Shown one piece after another: positions 1 to 5,874 of a stretch of DNA of 5,917 nt. Below the pieces are notes generated by a model. It was not told the DNA's origin. It was given only the letters and a program-made list of their open reading frames with translations, and did no database searches. Made by a program: the position numbers and the translations under genes. This DNA is from JBMNOZ01 sp050943335 (GTDB lineage Bacteria; Bacillota; Desulfitobacteriia; Desulfitobacteriales; Syntrophobotulaceae): contig JBMNOZ010000035.1 in NCBI GenBank assembly GCA_050943335.1, forward strand, positions 1-5,917, in the 5' to 3' direction. Position 1 is the first letter of the stretch. Each line of letters starts with the position of its first letter.

Positions 1-815
1 GAAAAGATATTTTTTTCTACTTCTTCCCTACCCTTTGTGTAAAGCTCCTCAATATTAGATAAACCTCCTCCTAAAACTACTAGATCAGGATCTAAAATAT
101 TAATCAAATTAGCTAGCGCCAGACCATAATTTTCTAAAAATTTTTCAAATATCTTTTTACAGTCAGGATCTCCTTGGCGGTAGCCAACGGTTATTTCTTC
201 CATGGTTTTACTCTCGCCGAAGCTTTCAGCGTACATCTTTTCTACACCGCCACCGCTGATATAAGTTTCTACACAACCTCTTCTCCCACAGTAACAGAGC
301 GGCCCATCCGGGTTTATCTGCATATGCCCCCATTCCCCGGCAATTCCCTGGCTTCCGACATGGATTTTCCCATCTATATAAATTCCTCCGCCGCACCCTG
401 TCCCCATAATAACTCCAAACACAAAATTTTCCCCTACTCCGGCACCCATAGTCGCTTCCGCAAGAGTAAAACAATTGGCATCATTATGAATTCCAATATC
501 ATGCTTGAGAAAGTCTACTAGATCTTCTTTTAAGTATTGATCGATTAAACAAGTTGTGTTAGCATTTTTGACCCGGTTGGTTTCTTTGGATATTGTTCCC
601 GGGATTCCCATTCCCAAGGTATGTATACAATGGTTTATAGATAATACCGCCTCTTCATAAAGAGATTTAATTTTGGTCAAAATACTGTGATAGCCCTTCC
701 CCTGCTCGGTAGGAATTCTTTTACGCCACAGTTCTCGATTGTTGGAGTCCAAAACAATGGCTTCTATTTTTGTACCCCCTAGATCAATGCCTATTTTGTA
801 TGGCCTAGTGTTCAT
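1..815 (-). CDS. ROK-family sugar kinase, Mak/YajF fructokinase-like (3' end beyond window)
   Basis: Cytoplasmic ATP-dependent sugar kinase of the ROK family; 271 codons are visible. The N-terminal phosphate-binding motif IGIDLGGTK spans residues 8-16. A VKNAN motif lies near residue 80, and HNDANC carries the expected catalytic base D112. The glycine-rich loop is GTGCGGG. The ROK zinc-site signature follows: H164 in GEWGHM, then C174, C176 and C181 in LCYCGRRGCVE. Late conserved text is NILDPDLVVLGGGLSN. These stretches resemble E. coli Mak (YajF), about 302 residues, more than glucokinase or NagC-type repressors, and there is no N-terminal HTH, so I infer a fructokinase or related hexose kinase; substrate is not proven. 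About 30 C-terminal residues should lie left of the window. The ATG at 813-815 is preceded by AGAGGTG at good spacing. No sugar-uptake neighbour is visible. Confidence 0.9.
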   Translation of the reverse strand, partial: MNTRPYKIGIDLGGTKIEAIVLDSNNRELWRKRIPTEQGKGYHSILTKIKSLYEEAVLSINHCIHTLGMGIPGTISKETNRVKNANTTCLIDQYLKEDLVDFLKHDIGIHNDANCFTLAEATMGAGVGENFVFGVIMGTGCGGGIYIDGKIHVGSQGIAGEWGHMQINPDGPLCYCGRRGCVETYISGGGVEKMYAESFGESKTMEEITVGYRQGDPDCKKIFEKFLENYGLALANLINILDPDLVVLGGGLSNIEELYTKGREEVEKNIF

Positions 816-845
816 TCTTTCACCTCTCACTTACCCCTTAATTTT

Positions 846-854
846 ATTATACCA
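846..854 (-). promoter_or_regulatory. Extended -10 promoter of the ROK kinase gene
   Basis: Reading leftward the sequence is TGGTATAAT, an extended -10 (TGn-TATAAT), which predicts transcription starting near 839, about 24 bases before the ATG. The -35 is weak: TGTCAA lies 18 bases upstream and is the reverse complement of the tRNA promoter's TTGACA, so the two divergent promoters seem to share that hexamer. Confidence 0.55.
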
Positions 855-869
855 TTGCCCTAAAACATC

Positions 870-898
870 TTGACACGATCAAAGGGGTTTGTTATGAT
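870..898 (+). promoter_or_regulatory. Sigma-A promoter of tRNA-Pro
   Basis: A perfect -35 TTGACA at 870-875 and a -10 TATGAT at 893-898 are separated by exactly 17 bases. Predicted transcription start is about 905, some nine bases before the mature tRNA 5' end. The strength fits a stable-RNA gene. Confidence 0.85.
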
Positions 899-913
899 TT
901 TATTTGTTGTTTA

Positions 914-990
914 CGGGGCGTGGCTCAGCTTGGTAGAGCGCACGGTTCGGGACCGTGAGGTCGCAGGTTCAAATCCTGTCGCCCCGACCA
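914..990 (+). tRNA. tRNA-Pro(CGG)
   Basis: A complete 77-nt cloverleaf. The acceptor stem CGGGGCG pairs with CGCCCCG (980-986), the D stem GCTC pairs with GAGC, and the anticodon stem CACGG (941-945) pairs with CCGTG (953-957). The seven-base loop TTCGGGA places anticodon CGG at 948-950, reading proline codon CCG, with G at position 37 as usual in tRNA-Pro. The T loop is GGTTCAAATCC. The discriminator is A987 and CCA is encoded (988-990). It stands alone with its own promoter and terminator rather than in a tRNA cluster. Confidence 0.97.
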
Positions 991-998
991 TTGATCGT

Positions 999-1030
999 AA
1001 AAGGGATTTTCTGATAGAAAATCCCTTTTT
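999..1030 (+). terminator. Intrinsic terminator of tRNA-Pro
   Basis: A 12-bp perfect stem is formed by AAAAGGGATTTT (999-1010) and AAAATCCCTTTT (1018-1029) around a 7-base loop, with a T run at 1026-1030. It begins nine bases after the CCA end. The A/T-symmetric arms could also work in the opposite direction. Confidence 0.88.
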
Positions 1031-1037
1031 GTTTATC

Positions 1038-1055
1038 TGCGCCGGCATGGGCGCA
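1038..1055. other. GC-rich small hairpin of unknown role
   Basis: TGCGCC (1038-1043) pairs with GGCGCA (1050-1055) around the loop GGCATG. It is conspicuously GC-rich for an otherwise AT-rich intergenic stretch, has no T tract, and sits between two terminator-like hairpins. Confidence 0.4.
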
Positions 1056-1061
1056 CATAGC

Positions 1062-1102
1062 AAAAAACTTCTCACAGGCGAAAATACTTGTGAGACTTTT
1101 TT
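1062..1102 (+). terminator. Second terminator-like hairpin downstream of tRNA-Pro
   Basis: TCTCACAGG (1070-1078) pairs with CTTGTGAGA (1087-1095), nine pairs including one G-U, around an 8-base loop. Six T residues follow at 1097-1102. Six A residues precede it at 1062-1067, so it could act in both directions. It is probably a back-up terminator isolating the downstream gene from tRNA transcription. Confidence 0.6.
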
Positions 1103-1116
1103 AGAATAAGTATTAT

Positions 1117-1165
1117 TGATATAATGTATGATCACAAATAGAAACCTGATGTTAATAGATATAAT
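1117..1165 (+). promoter_or_regulatory. Candidate promoter region of the DUF1002 gene
   Basis: An extended -10, TGATATAAT, lies at 1117-1125, giving a predicted start near 1132 and a leader of about 64 bases. The only matching -35 position falls in the T run of the preceding hairpin, so it would rely on the extended -10. A second exact TATAAT occurs at 1160-1165, 40 bases further, with no recognisable -35. Which one is used cannot be decided by eye. Confidence 0.4.
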
Positions 1166-1182
1166 ATATTTATAGATTAAAC

Positions 1183-1187
1183 AGGAG
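1183..1187 (+). promoter_or_regulatory. Ribosome binding site fixing the TTG start at 1196
   Basis: AGGAG at 1183-1187 lies eight bases before TTG 1196-1198. The in-frame GTG at 1187 overlaps this Shine-Dalgarno sequence and has none of its own, so the TTG is the better start. Confidence 0.7.
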
Positions 1188-1195
1188 TGATAAAG

Positions 1196-2056
1196 TTGAA
1201 AGTAAAAAAATCGTTAAGTATTCTACTCATCATAACCTTGCTAATTACTGTTTTTCCACATCTAGCCCTAGCGGGTAAAGGAGATGTGGTAAGTCTGGGG
1301 GTAGATTTGACCCAAGAGCAACGGAAAGAAATTTTAAAGGAGTTTGATGTAACAGAAGATGAAGTCAATATAATAGAAGTTTCTATCCAAGATGTTAAAA
1401 AGTATTTGGAAAATGCAAGCAGTAAAGAGATAGGTACTAAAGCGTATTCCTCTGCTTATGTAAAACTTATGCCGAAAGGAAAAGGACTTTTTGTCGACAT
1501 TCATAATGTTTCTTTAGTAACAGAGGAAATGTATGCCAATGCCATGGCTACTGCCGGTGTGAAAGATGCAGAAGTAAAAGTTGCTGCTCCCTTTAAAGTA
1601 ACCGGCACGACGGCTTTAACAGGCATTATGATGGCTTTCGAAGAAGCAACCGGTCAAAAGTTAAATGAAGATGCTAAAAAGACTGCTAACCAAGAGCTAA
1701 AAGTTACTCAAGACATTAGTGAGCACCTTGGGAAAGAAAAAGCAACTGAACTGATCCAAAAGGTAAAAACCGAGATACTGAGCCAGAAAATTAAAAATCC
1801 GGAAGATATGCGCAAGGTAATTATCGACATTGCTGACGAATTAGGCATTAAATTATCTGAGGAACAGATTGACCAAATTTTGAAGTTAATGGAGAAAATC
1901 AGTAAGTTAGATATAAATGTAGACAGCATTCTTAACCAATTAGATAAAATAGGCAAAAATCTGGAAATTGTAAAAAATACTATTGAAGAAAATAAAGGAG
2001 TATTGCAAAAAATTATAGATGCGATTTTAAGCTGGCTTAGAAACATATTTGGCTAG
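1196..2056 (+). CDS. ypuA: Secreted DUF1002 family protein (YpuA-like)
   Basis: An exported protein of unknown function, 286 residues from the TTG start (289 if the GTG at 1187 were used). Residues 1-26 form a signal peptide: the basic start MKVKK, a hydrophobic core, then LALA before G27, a good signal peptidase I site with no lipobox cysteine. The mature part resembles Bacillus subtilis YpuA (DUF1002), as I remember it: GDVVSLGVDLT, then IHNVSLVTEEMYANAMATAGVKDAEV, and the hallmark APFKVTGTTALTGIMMAFE around residues 131-149, followed by ANQEL. The C-terminal third is predicted helical and charged and ends in an amphipathic LQKIIDAILSWLRNIFG, which might touch the membrane or a partner. The gene is monocistronic and convergent with birA. 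The symbol reflects family resemblance; orthology is not shown, and YpuA itself has no established role known to me. Confidence 0.88.
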   Translation: MKVKKSLSILLIITLLITVFPHLALAGKGDVVSLGVDLTQEQRKEILKEFDVTEDEVNIIEVSIQDVKKYLENASSKEIGTKAYSSAYVKLMPKGKGLFVDIHNVSLVTEEMYANAMATAGVKDAEVKVAAPFKVTGTTALTGIMMAFEEATGQKLNEDAKKTANQELKVTQDISEHLGKEKATELIQKVKTEILSQKIKNPEDMRKVIIDIADELGIKLSEEQIDQILKLMEKISKLDINVDSILNQLDKIGKNLEIVKNTIEENKGVLQKIIDAILSWLRNIFG

Positions 2057-2080
2057 TGCTTAGGCCAAAAAGCAGCAATT

Positions 2081-2143
2081 CCGTCAACAAATCAAATAGA
2101 CGGTTCTAGCGGTTTAAGATTAAACCCTTGCCACCCGCTATAG
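2081..2143. other. Palindrome-rich convergent gap between the DUF1002 gene and birA
   Basis: Two simple hairpins can form: CCGTC (2081-2085) with GACGG (2099-2103), loop 13; and GGTTTA (2111-2116) with TAAACC (2121-2126), loop 4. An alternative outer pairing joins TAGCGG (2107-2112) with CCGCTA (2135-2140), which includes the birA stop codon. Neither simple hairpin is followed directly by a T tract. A T5 on the minus strand (2070-2066) lies ten bases beyond the first hairpin, and a T7 on the plus strand (2158-2164) lies inside birA. Termination in both directions probably happens here but is not canonical. Confidence 0.35.
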
Positions 2144-3106
2144 ATCATAAAGCCCGGTTTTTTTAAGCCTTACTTCCCCGTAAATCAATGTTTTTTGCTG
2201 GCCATTGCTTTCAACAATCAAATGTCCATGGTCATTAATATCCAACACTTTCCCAGAATATTCAACCCCTTCATGAACATACTCAATTTCTCTCCCAATC
2301 ATAATAGAGCGGCGTTTATACTCTTCGATTACCGTTTTTCTCGAATCTTCTTTCAGCAATAAGATCTCGTTGGCAATTTCTGCCACAAAGCGGTTTCGTG
2401 GTATGGAATCAATCTCTAAAGAACCGGCAGTTTCTATTTCTTTTGGGAAGGACTTTGTTCTCAGATTTATACCGATCCCTAAAATTATAGTACCTACTAT
2501 GCCGCTTTCAAAATCACTAATTGATTCTGTTAATATTCCACAGATTTTTTTACCTTCCAGAAGGATATCGTTTACCCATTTTATTTTTGCTTCCTTACCT
2601 GACAGTCTATTTATTACTCTACAGACTGCAACGGCAACGTATACGGTAGCAAACTGGGCACTGGCAATCTCTTCGTTAACATTTAAGATCATGCTCATAT
2701 AAAGGCCGGTATCGGGGGGTGAATAAAAACTTCTCCCCCTTCTTCCCCTACCCTTGCTCTGTTCCCGCGCTACAATAATACTTCCGCTTTCTGTCCCTGC
2801 TGCCGCCAGCTTTTTTGCCAACAGATTAGTCGAATCCACTTTGTCATAAATATATATCGGCAACTCCTTATTTTCAGGGGCCAAAAATAATCTAATTCCC
2901 GGTTCGGAAAGTACATCGCTTGAATAATCCAGACAATAGCCGCTATTGGTAGTAGCAGTTATCCGGTGCCCTTCCCGCTTTAATTTTTTTATCGTTTTCC
3001 AAACAGCAGCCCGGGATATATTCAACTTTTCCGCTAATTCTTGCCCGGAAATAGTTTTTCCTCTGTTTTTCTCCAAAACCCAAAGAATTTTTTCCTTTGT
3101 AGACAA
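2138..3106 (-). CDS. birA: Bifunctional biotin-protein ligase / biotin operon repressor BirA
   Basis: This protein activates biotin with ATP to biotinyl-5'-AMP and transfers it to the acceptor lysine of biotin-dependent carboxylases; the same holo-form represses biotin genes. At 322 residues it is the long two-function class. Residues 1-60 are a winged helix-turn-helix (ISGQELAEKLNISRAAVWKTIKKL, then GHRITATTNSGYCL). The ligase domain holds DSTN at 91-94, the adenylate-binding loop GRGRRGR at 119-125, KWVNDILL at 176-183 and GKKICGILTE with the probable catalytic lysine K187. A small C-terminal domain (about 270-316) resembles the SH3-like cap. The start is TTG at 3104-3106, seven bases after AGGAGG. 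It is the last gene of the operon, 23 bases behind bioN. The intact DNA-binding domain and the operator upstream of bioY make it the likely local repressor. Confidence 0.96.
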   Translation of the reverse strand: MSTKEKILWVLEKNRGKTISGQELAEKLNISRAAVWKTIKKLKREGHRITATTNSGYCLDYSSDVLSEPGIRLFLAPENKELPIYIYDKVDSTNLLAKKLAAAGTESGSIIVAREQSKGRGRRGRSFYSPPDTGLYMSMILNVNEEIASAQFATVYVAVAVCRVINRLSGKEAKIKWVNDILLEGKKICGILTESISDFESGIVGTIILGIGINLRTKSFPKEIETAGSLEIDSIPRNRFVAEIANEILLLKEDSRKTVIEEYKRRSIMIGREIEYVHEGVEYSGKVLDINDHGHLIVESNGQQKTLIYGEVRLKKTGLYDL

Positions 3107-3113
3107 GTAGATT

Positions 3114-3119
3114 CCTCCT
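3114..3119 (-). promoter_or_regulatory. Ribosome binding site for the TTG start of birA
   Basis: A perfect AGGAGG on the minus strand lies seven bases before the TTG at 3104-3106. It supports a non-ATG start, which may lower birA translation relative to the transporter genes before it. Confidence 0.8.
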
Positions 3120-3129
3120 AAATCTGTTC

Positions 3130-3852
3130 TTAAAACGGGAAAAACAAAACTGCCGTTAAAAATAATATCGTGACTCCTAAAATAAACCAGTCCTTAATAG
3201 TTGCTGCAAAAACGGCCCGAGTACGGTCCTCGGAATAACACCGGGCTTCCATTGCCAATATTATCTCCTCAGTCCGTCTGAAAGTTTGAAATAATAATGG
3301 ATAGGCAATAAGCATTACTCGCCTAAGAGGGTTCTTCCTATTCTCTACACAACGGCTTTTTTGGGCGTTCAACATTTCGGAAACTGTATCGAAAATAACA
3401 GGAATAAAAACAAAGGTCAGATTTATCATCATAGCAATCCTTGACGCCGGGACAAAAGGAAGAGGGCGCAAGTACCATTCGACCACATTCCGAAGAGTTA
3501 TTAATGAAGTTGTACCGGTCATAATAACGCAAACCATAATAATTAGTACAATGCGCCAAGACGCTATGACCCCGGTATAGATTCCCCCTGGGGTAAAGGA
3601 ATTGAAAAGAATAATTACAGCAATTAGAAAAGAAAAATACTTCATATCCTTTAGCAATTTGATAAGAGGCAGATTCGCGGCCCAAAGAAGCACGAGTAGC
3701 AAGACCACAGTAAGAATAATAAAACTAAAAATATTTGATACTAAAGAGATCGCTATACTGAATAATATCATACAGATCAGTTTAATTCGACCGTCCATTC
3801 TATGGAGTATAGAATTTCCGGGAAAGTAATGAAATACTACTATTTCAGCCAT
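3130..3852 (-). CDS. bioN: ECF transporter transmembrane coupling protein (EcfT/BioN)
   Basis: The T component of an energy-coupling-factor importer: it joins the biotin-binding BioY to the ATPase in the membrane. It has 240 residues, usual for the family. The N terminus FHYFPGNSILHRMDGRIKL is typical EcfT, followed by hydrophobic segments at about 22-57, 72-86, 98-117 and 139-155, and a last one at about 222-239. The two coupling motifs that dock into ATPase grooves are at AQKSRC (163-168) and AMEARCY (200-206), keeping the essential-type arginines R167 and R204 but with Cys where the classical A-R-G signature has Gly. The ATG overlaps the end of bioM by 13 bases, implying translational coupling; AGAGG lies seven bases ahead. 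Named bioN from context, because S component, ATPase and BirA are all adjacent. Confidence 0.93.
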   Translation of the reverse strand: MAEIVVFHYFPGNSILHRMDGRIKLICMILFSIAISLVSNIFSFIILTVVLLLVLLWAANLPLIKLLKDMKYFSFLIAVIILFNSFTPGGIYTGVIASWRIVLIIMVCVIMTGTTSLITLRNVVEWYLRPLPFVPASRIAMMINLTFVFIPVIFDTVSEMLNAQKSRCVENRKNPLRRVMLIAYPLLFQTFRRTEEIILAMEARCYSEDRTRAVFAATIKDWFILGVTILFLTAVLFFPF

Positions 3853-4589
3853 GTCATTGCCTCTACTCCCCCATTTTTAACTACAGGCCTTCGGATTCCG
3901 TATTTTTCGGACCGCTCAACAACTTCCTCTGGTAAACCATCCTCTACAATTTTACCTTTATGAATAATGATCAATCTATTAGCATGAGCTAAAACCTTCT
4001 CCAGTTCATGGGTTACTAAAATAATGGTGTGGCCGCTTTTATGAAGCAGAATCAATTGTTTTAGCACCTGAACTACTCCCGGGTAATCAAGGCCTGTGAA
4101 AGGCTCGTCAAACATAATAATTTTCGGTTGCATGGCTAAAACCCCTGCTATGGCCAGTTTTCTTTTCTGCCCGCCGGACAATACATAAGGGTTTTGATGG
4201 GCTAACTCACTTAAGCCCACAACTTCCAAAATCTTTTCTACTCTATTCTTTACTTCTCCAGGCGGCAGTTTAAGATTTTCTGGTCCAAAGGCCACATCTT
4301 CAGCTACAGTCTGTCCTACAATTTGACTATCCGAGTCTTGGAAAATTAATCCTATTTCTTTTCTAACGGCAATAATATTTTTTCTGATCGGCTTTCCCTC
4401 AAATAAGACTTTGCCTTTCGTAGGAATGAGCAGTCCATTTAAATGTCGCAAAAGAACAGTTTTGCCCGAGCCATTAGCCCCTGCTATAACCACAAATTCC
4501 CCCGGTTGAATCTTTAAGTTGATATCTTCAATTCCGACCGTGCCGTCTGGAAAGACATGAGTTAAATTTTCTGTTTCTAAAATAGACAT
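3840..4589 (-). CDS. bioM: ECF transporter ATPase (EcfA/CbiO-type, BioM)
   Basis: The ATP-hydrolysing subunit that powers biotin import, acting on the cytoplasmic face. It has 249 residues. Walker A is GANGSGKT (37-44), Q-loop Q84 in LIFQDSDSQI (a sequence typical of the ECF/CbiO class), the ABC signature LSGGQKRKLAIAGVLA starts at 137, Walker B is IIMFDEP with D161 and E162, D-loop GLD (166-168) and switch histidine H194. All catalytic positions are present. Only one ATPase gene is in the operon, so it would work as a homodimer, as in BioMNY, unlike the paired EcfA/EcfA' of shared modules. ATG at 4587-4589 follows AAGGGGAA with seven bases spacing; it starts 18 bases after bioY. Confidence 0.95.
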   Translation of the reverse strand: MSILETENLTHVFPDGTVGIEDINLKIQPGEFVVIAGANGSGKTVLLRHLNGLLIPTKGKVLFEGKPIRKNIIAVRKEIGLIFQDSDSQIVGQTVAEDVAFGPENLKLPPGEVKNRVEKILEVVGLSELAHQNPYVLSGGQKRKLAIAGVLAMQPKIIMFDEPFTGLDYPGVVQVLKQLILLHKSGHTIILVTHELEKVLAHANRLIIIHKGKIVEDGLPEEVVERSEKYGIRRPVVKNGGVEAMTWLK

Positions 4590-4607
4590 CTACTAATTCC
4601 CCTTCGT

Positions 4608-5168
4608 TCAACTCTCCGGTTTAACAGTAATTGTTCCTCTAAGACGTGGTAAAAGAGCTTTAGCAATAGCGGCTACGGCAACAACTTTAATGGTGTCTCC
4701 AAGAATAAACGGTGTTAACCCTGTCGCTACAGAAGCCTCCCAGGTTAAATTCAATACCGTTTTAAGCCAAGCTATCCCAATAGCGAAATGGAATATTTTC
4801 CCTAAAATTAAGACTGGTAAACTCTTAAACAAGGACGGTTTTTCCTCTTTAGCGATAAATCCTATTACAAACACTAAAACTAAATAACCCAGGAGAAAGC
4901 CCCCGGTAGGTCCAAAAATAACAGCCAAACCCGCCCTTCCACCAGCATAAACCGGCAAGCCTATAGCGCCTAGAAAAGCATAAAGAATCACACTGCCGAG
5001 GCCCCATTTTCTACCCAGAAAAACTCCGGCCAGCATAACAAAAAAATCGGCTAAGACGATGGGCACGGGTCCTATAGGTACAGTGATATATCCCCCGATA
5101 ATAATAAGCGCTGTAAATAAAGCCATATAAACTGTAATTCGAAGATTTGACGATGAATTCTGATTCAT
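4608..5168 (-). CDS. bioY: Biotin transporter substrate-binding protein BioY
   Basis: The S component of the biotin importer, an integral membrane protein that binds biotin at high affinity. It has 186 residues, the normal BioY size, with about six hydrophobic segments. Family motifs are PIGPVPIVLADFFVMLAG (31-48), GLPVYAGG (70-77), IFGPTGGFLLGY (84-95) and PFILGDTIK (153-161), whose D158 and K161 sit in the conserved BioY GDxxK stretch. ATG at 5166-5168 follows AGAGGTG with five bases spacing. As first gene of bioY-bioM-bioN-birA it lies directly behind a BirA-type operator/promoter, which independently supports biotin as the substrate. Confidence 0.96.
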   Translation of the reverse strand: MNQNSSSNLRITVYMALFTALIIIGGYITVPIGPVPIVLADFFVMLAGVFLGRKWGLGSVILYAFLGAIGLPVYAGGRAGLAVIFGPTGGFLLGYLVLVFVIGFIAKEEKPSLFKSLPVLILGKIFHFAIGIAWLKTVLNLTWEASVATGLTPFILGDTIKVVAVAAIAKALLPRLRGTITVKPES

Positions 5169-5209
5169 TTTTACACCTCTTTATACTATGTAGCTACTGC
5201 TTTTAAACA

Positions 5210-5238
5210 ATTATAAGAGGAAAATAGCTAAATGTAAA
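5210..5238 (-). promoter_or_regulatory. Sigma-A promoter of the bioYMN-birA operon
   Basis: On the minus strand -35 TTTACA (5238-5233) and -10 TATAAT (5215-5210) are exactly 17 bases apart. Predicted start is near 5203, giving a leader of about 35 bases before the bioY ATG. The -35 hexamer lies inside the proximal arm of the BirA operator. Confidence 0.8.
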
Positions 5239-5263
5239 CTATTTTACGTCGCGCGGTTTACAA
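5232..5263 (-). promoter_or_regulatory. BirA operator (biotin box) upstream of bioY
   Basis: On the minus strand the distal arm TTGTAAACC (5263-5255) equals the E. coli BirA half-site consensus in all nine positions. The proximal arm AGTTTACAT (5240-5232) matches GGTTTACAA in seven of nine. The arms are an inverted repeat with 14 bases between them; the exact shared core is TGTAAAC/GTTTACA. Overlap with the -35 means that bound holo-BirA dimer would block RNA polymerase. The strength of this match, next to bioY and with birA in the same operon, makes the assignment firm without experiment. Confidence 0.9.
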
Positions 5264-5275
5264 TCTCCTTGTATT

Positions 5276-5296
5276 ATCCTCTTTAAAAGAGAGGAT
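5276..5296. other. Hairpin between the truncated gene and the bioY promoter
   Basis: ATCCTCT (5276-5282) pairs with AGAGGAT (5290-5296) around a 7-base loop. On the minus strand it is about 60 bases after the stop of the upstream gene but lacks a T tract; on the plus strand TTTT follows. It may end transcription entering from the right so that bioY depends on its own promoter. Evidence is structural only. Confidence 0.35.
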
Positions 5297-5355
5297 TTTA
5301 TCTCAAATAAATCACAGCTTTTTTCTATGCAACAAATACTTTTCTCTTTCTTCTT

Positions 5356-5874
5356 TTATCCTCTTTCCTCTTCATTCTTAGTGTAATCTATAGTTTTGGC
5401 TATCTCAGAACTAGCAGAAATAAAGTTTGAGGTGAAAACATCCAAGAGTTCCTCGCTCGGATTATCAATATACCATTCCTTCCCCTCAAAAATAAAATTA
5501 ATATCAATCACTTTGTCTACAAATAATTCTTCAAATTTTTCTTTCTGCTTATCCATTTCCTCTCTAAAAATCAAGGCCATCTCTTCCTCAGCCGCTGCCC
5601 TATCCAAAACATCTTTAGAAGCGGCTTTGGCGAGTACTTCATTAACCGTTGCTTTAAAAAACGGGGTTCCATCCACATATGTAAATTTCACTTTTAAAAA
5701 AGCCTTATCCCCTTTGACTTTAGCTTCTTGAACATCAAAGGTAATTTTTTCGGCATTTTTCTTAAAGTACTCGTAAAAATGTTTTTGATATGGTGTTAAA
5801 GCCCAAATTATATGTCGGCAACACTTGGGATTTTGACCAAAATATATGTCGGTATTGAAGGATATTTCCGCCAA
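5356..5874 (-). CDS. C-terminal part of a small lipoprotein-like protein, probably 5'-truncated
   Basis: The open frame is 172 codons from a TTG at 5872-5874. From about residue 26 it reads like the end of DUF4878/DUF5105-type (NTF2-like) Firmicute lipoproteins: YFKKNAEKITFDVQEAKVKG, a beta strand pattern KAFLKVKFTYVDG, a charged helix rich in E, A and K (about 72-118), then INFIFEGKEWYIDNPSEELLDVFT, where the family ends in a 'K-x-W-x-I-D' strand. This assignment is by pattern only. Expected but missing are a signal peptide, a lipobox Cys and the first helices. The TTG has no Shine-Dalgarno and directly follows an in-frame TAA. Residues 1-24 are encoded by the repeat at 5803-5887 and look unrelated. 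I infer a remnant whose 5' end was replaced; it may not be translated. An internal start or a frameshift near the window edge are alternatives. Confidence 0.5.
   Translation of the reverse strand: MAEISFNTDIYFGQNPKCCRHIIWALTPYQKHFYEYFKKNAEKITFDVQEAKVKGDKAFLKVKFTYVDGTPFFKATVNEVLAKAASKDVLDRAAAEEEMALIFREEMDKQKEKFEELFVDKVIDINFIFEGKEWYIDNPSEELLDVFTSNFISASSEIAKTIDYTKNEEERG

Noticed and set aside
174..521. Plus-strand frame of 115 codons and a minus-strand frame of 82 codons within the ROK gene
   Set aside because: Both lie inside the intact ROK kinase, whose motifs are continuous in one frame; the shadow products have no recognisable features.
914..990. tRNA-Pro as an integration site of a mobile element
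   Set aside because: No integrase gene is present and I see no second copy of the tRNA 3' end in the window.
870..1135. Reading frames on both strands over the tRNA, giving peptides such as VERTVRDREVAGSNPVAPT and MVGATGFEPATS
   Set aside because: These are familiar spurious translations of tRNA gene sequence; the tRNA-Pro cloverleaf explains the bases fully and the frames have no ribosome site.
1187..1195. GTG at 1187 as start of the DUF1002 protein
   Set aside because: It overlaps the AGGAG ribosome site that serves the TTG at 1196 and lacks a ribosome site of its own; the TTG also gives a more typical signal peptide start (MKVKK).
5169..5231. Riboswitch in the bioY leader
   Set aside because: The leader after the predicted start is only about 35 bases, too short for known riboswitches, and the BirA operator already provides biotin control.
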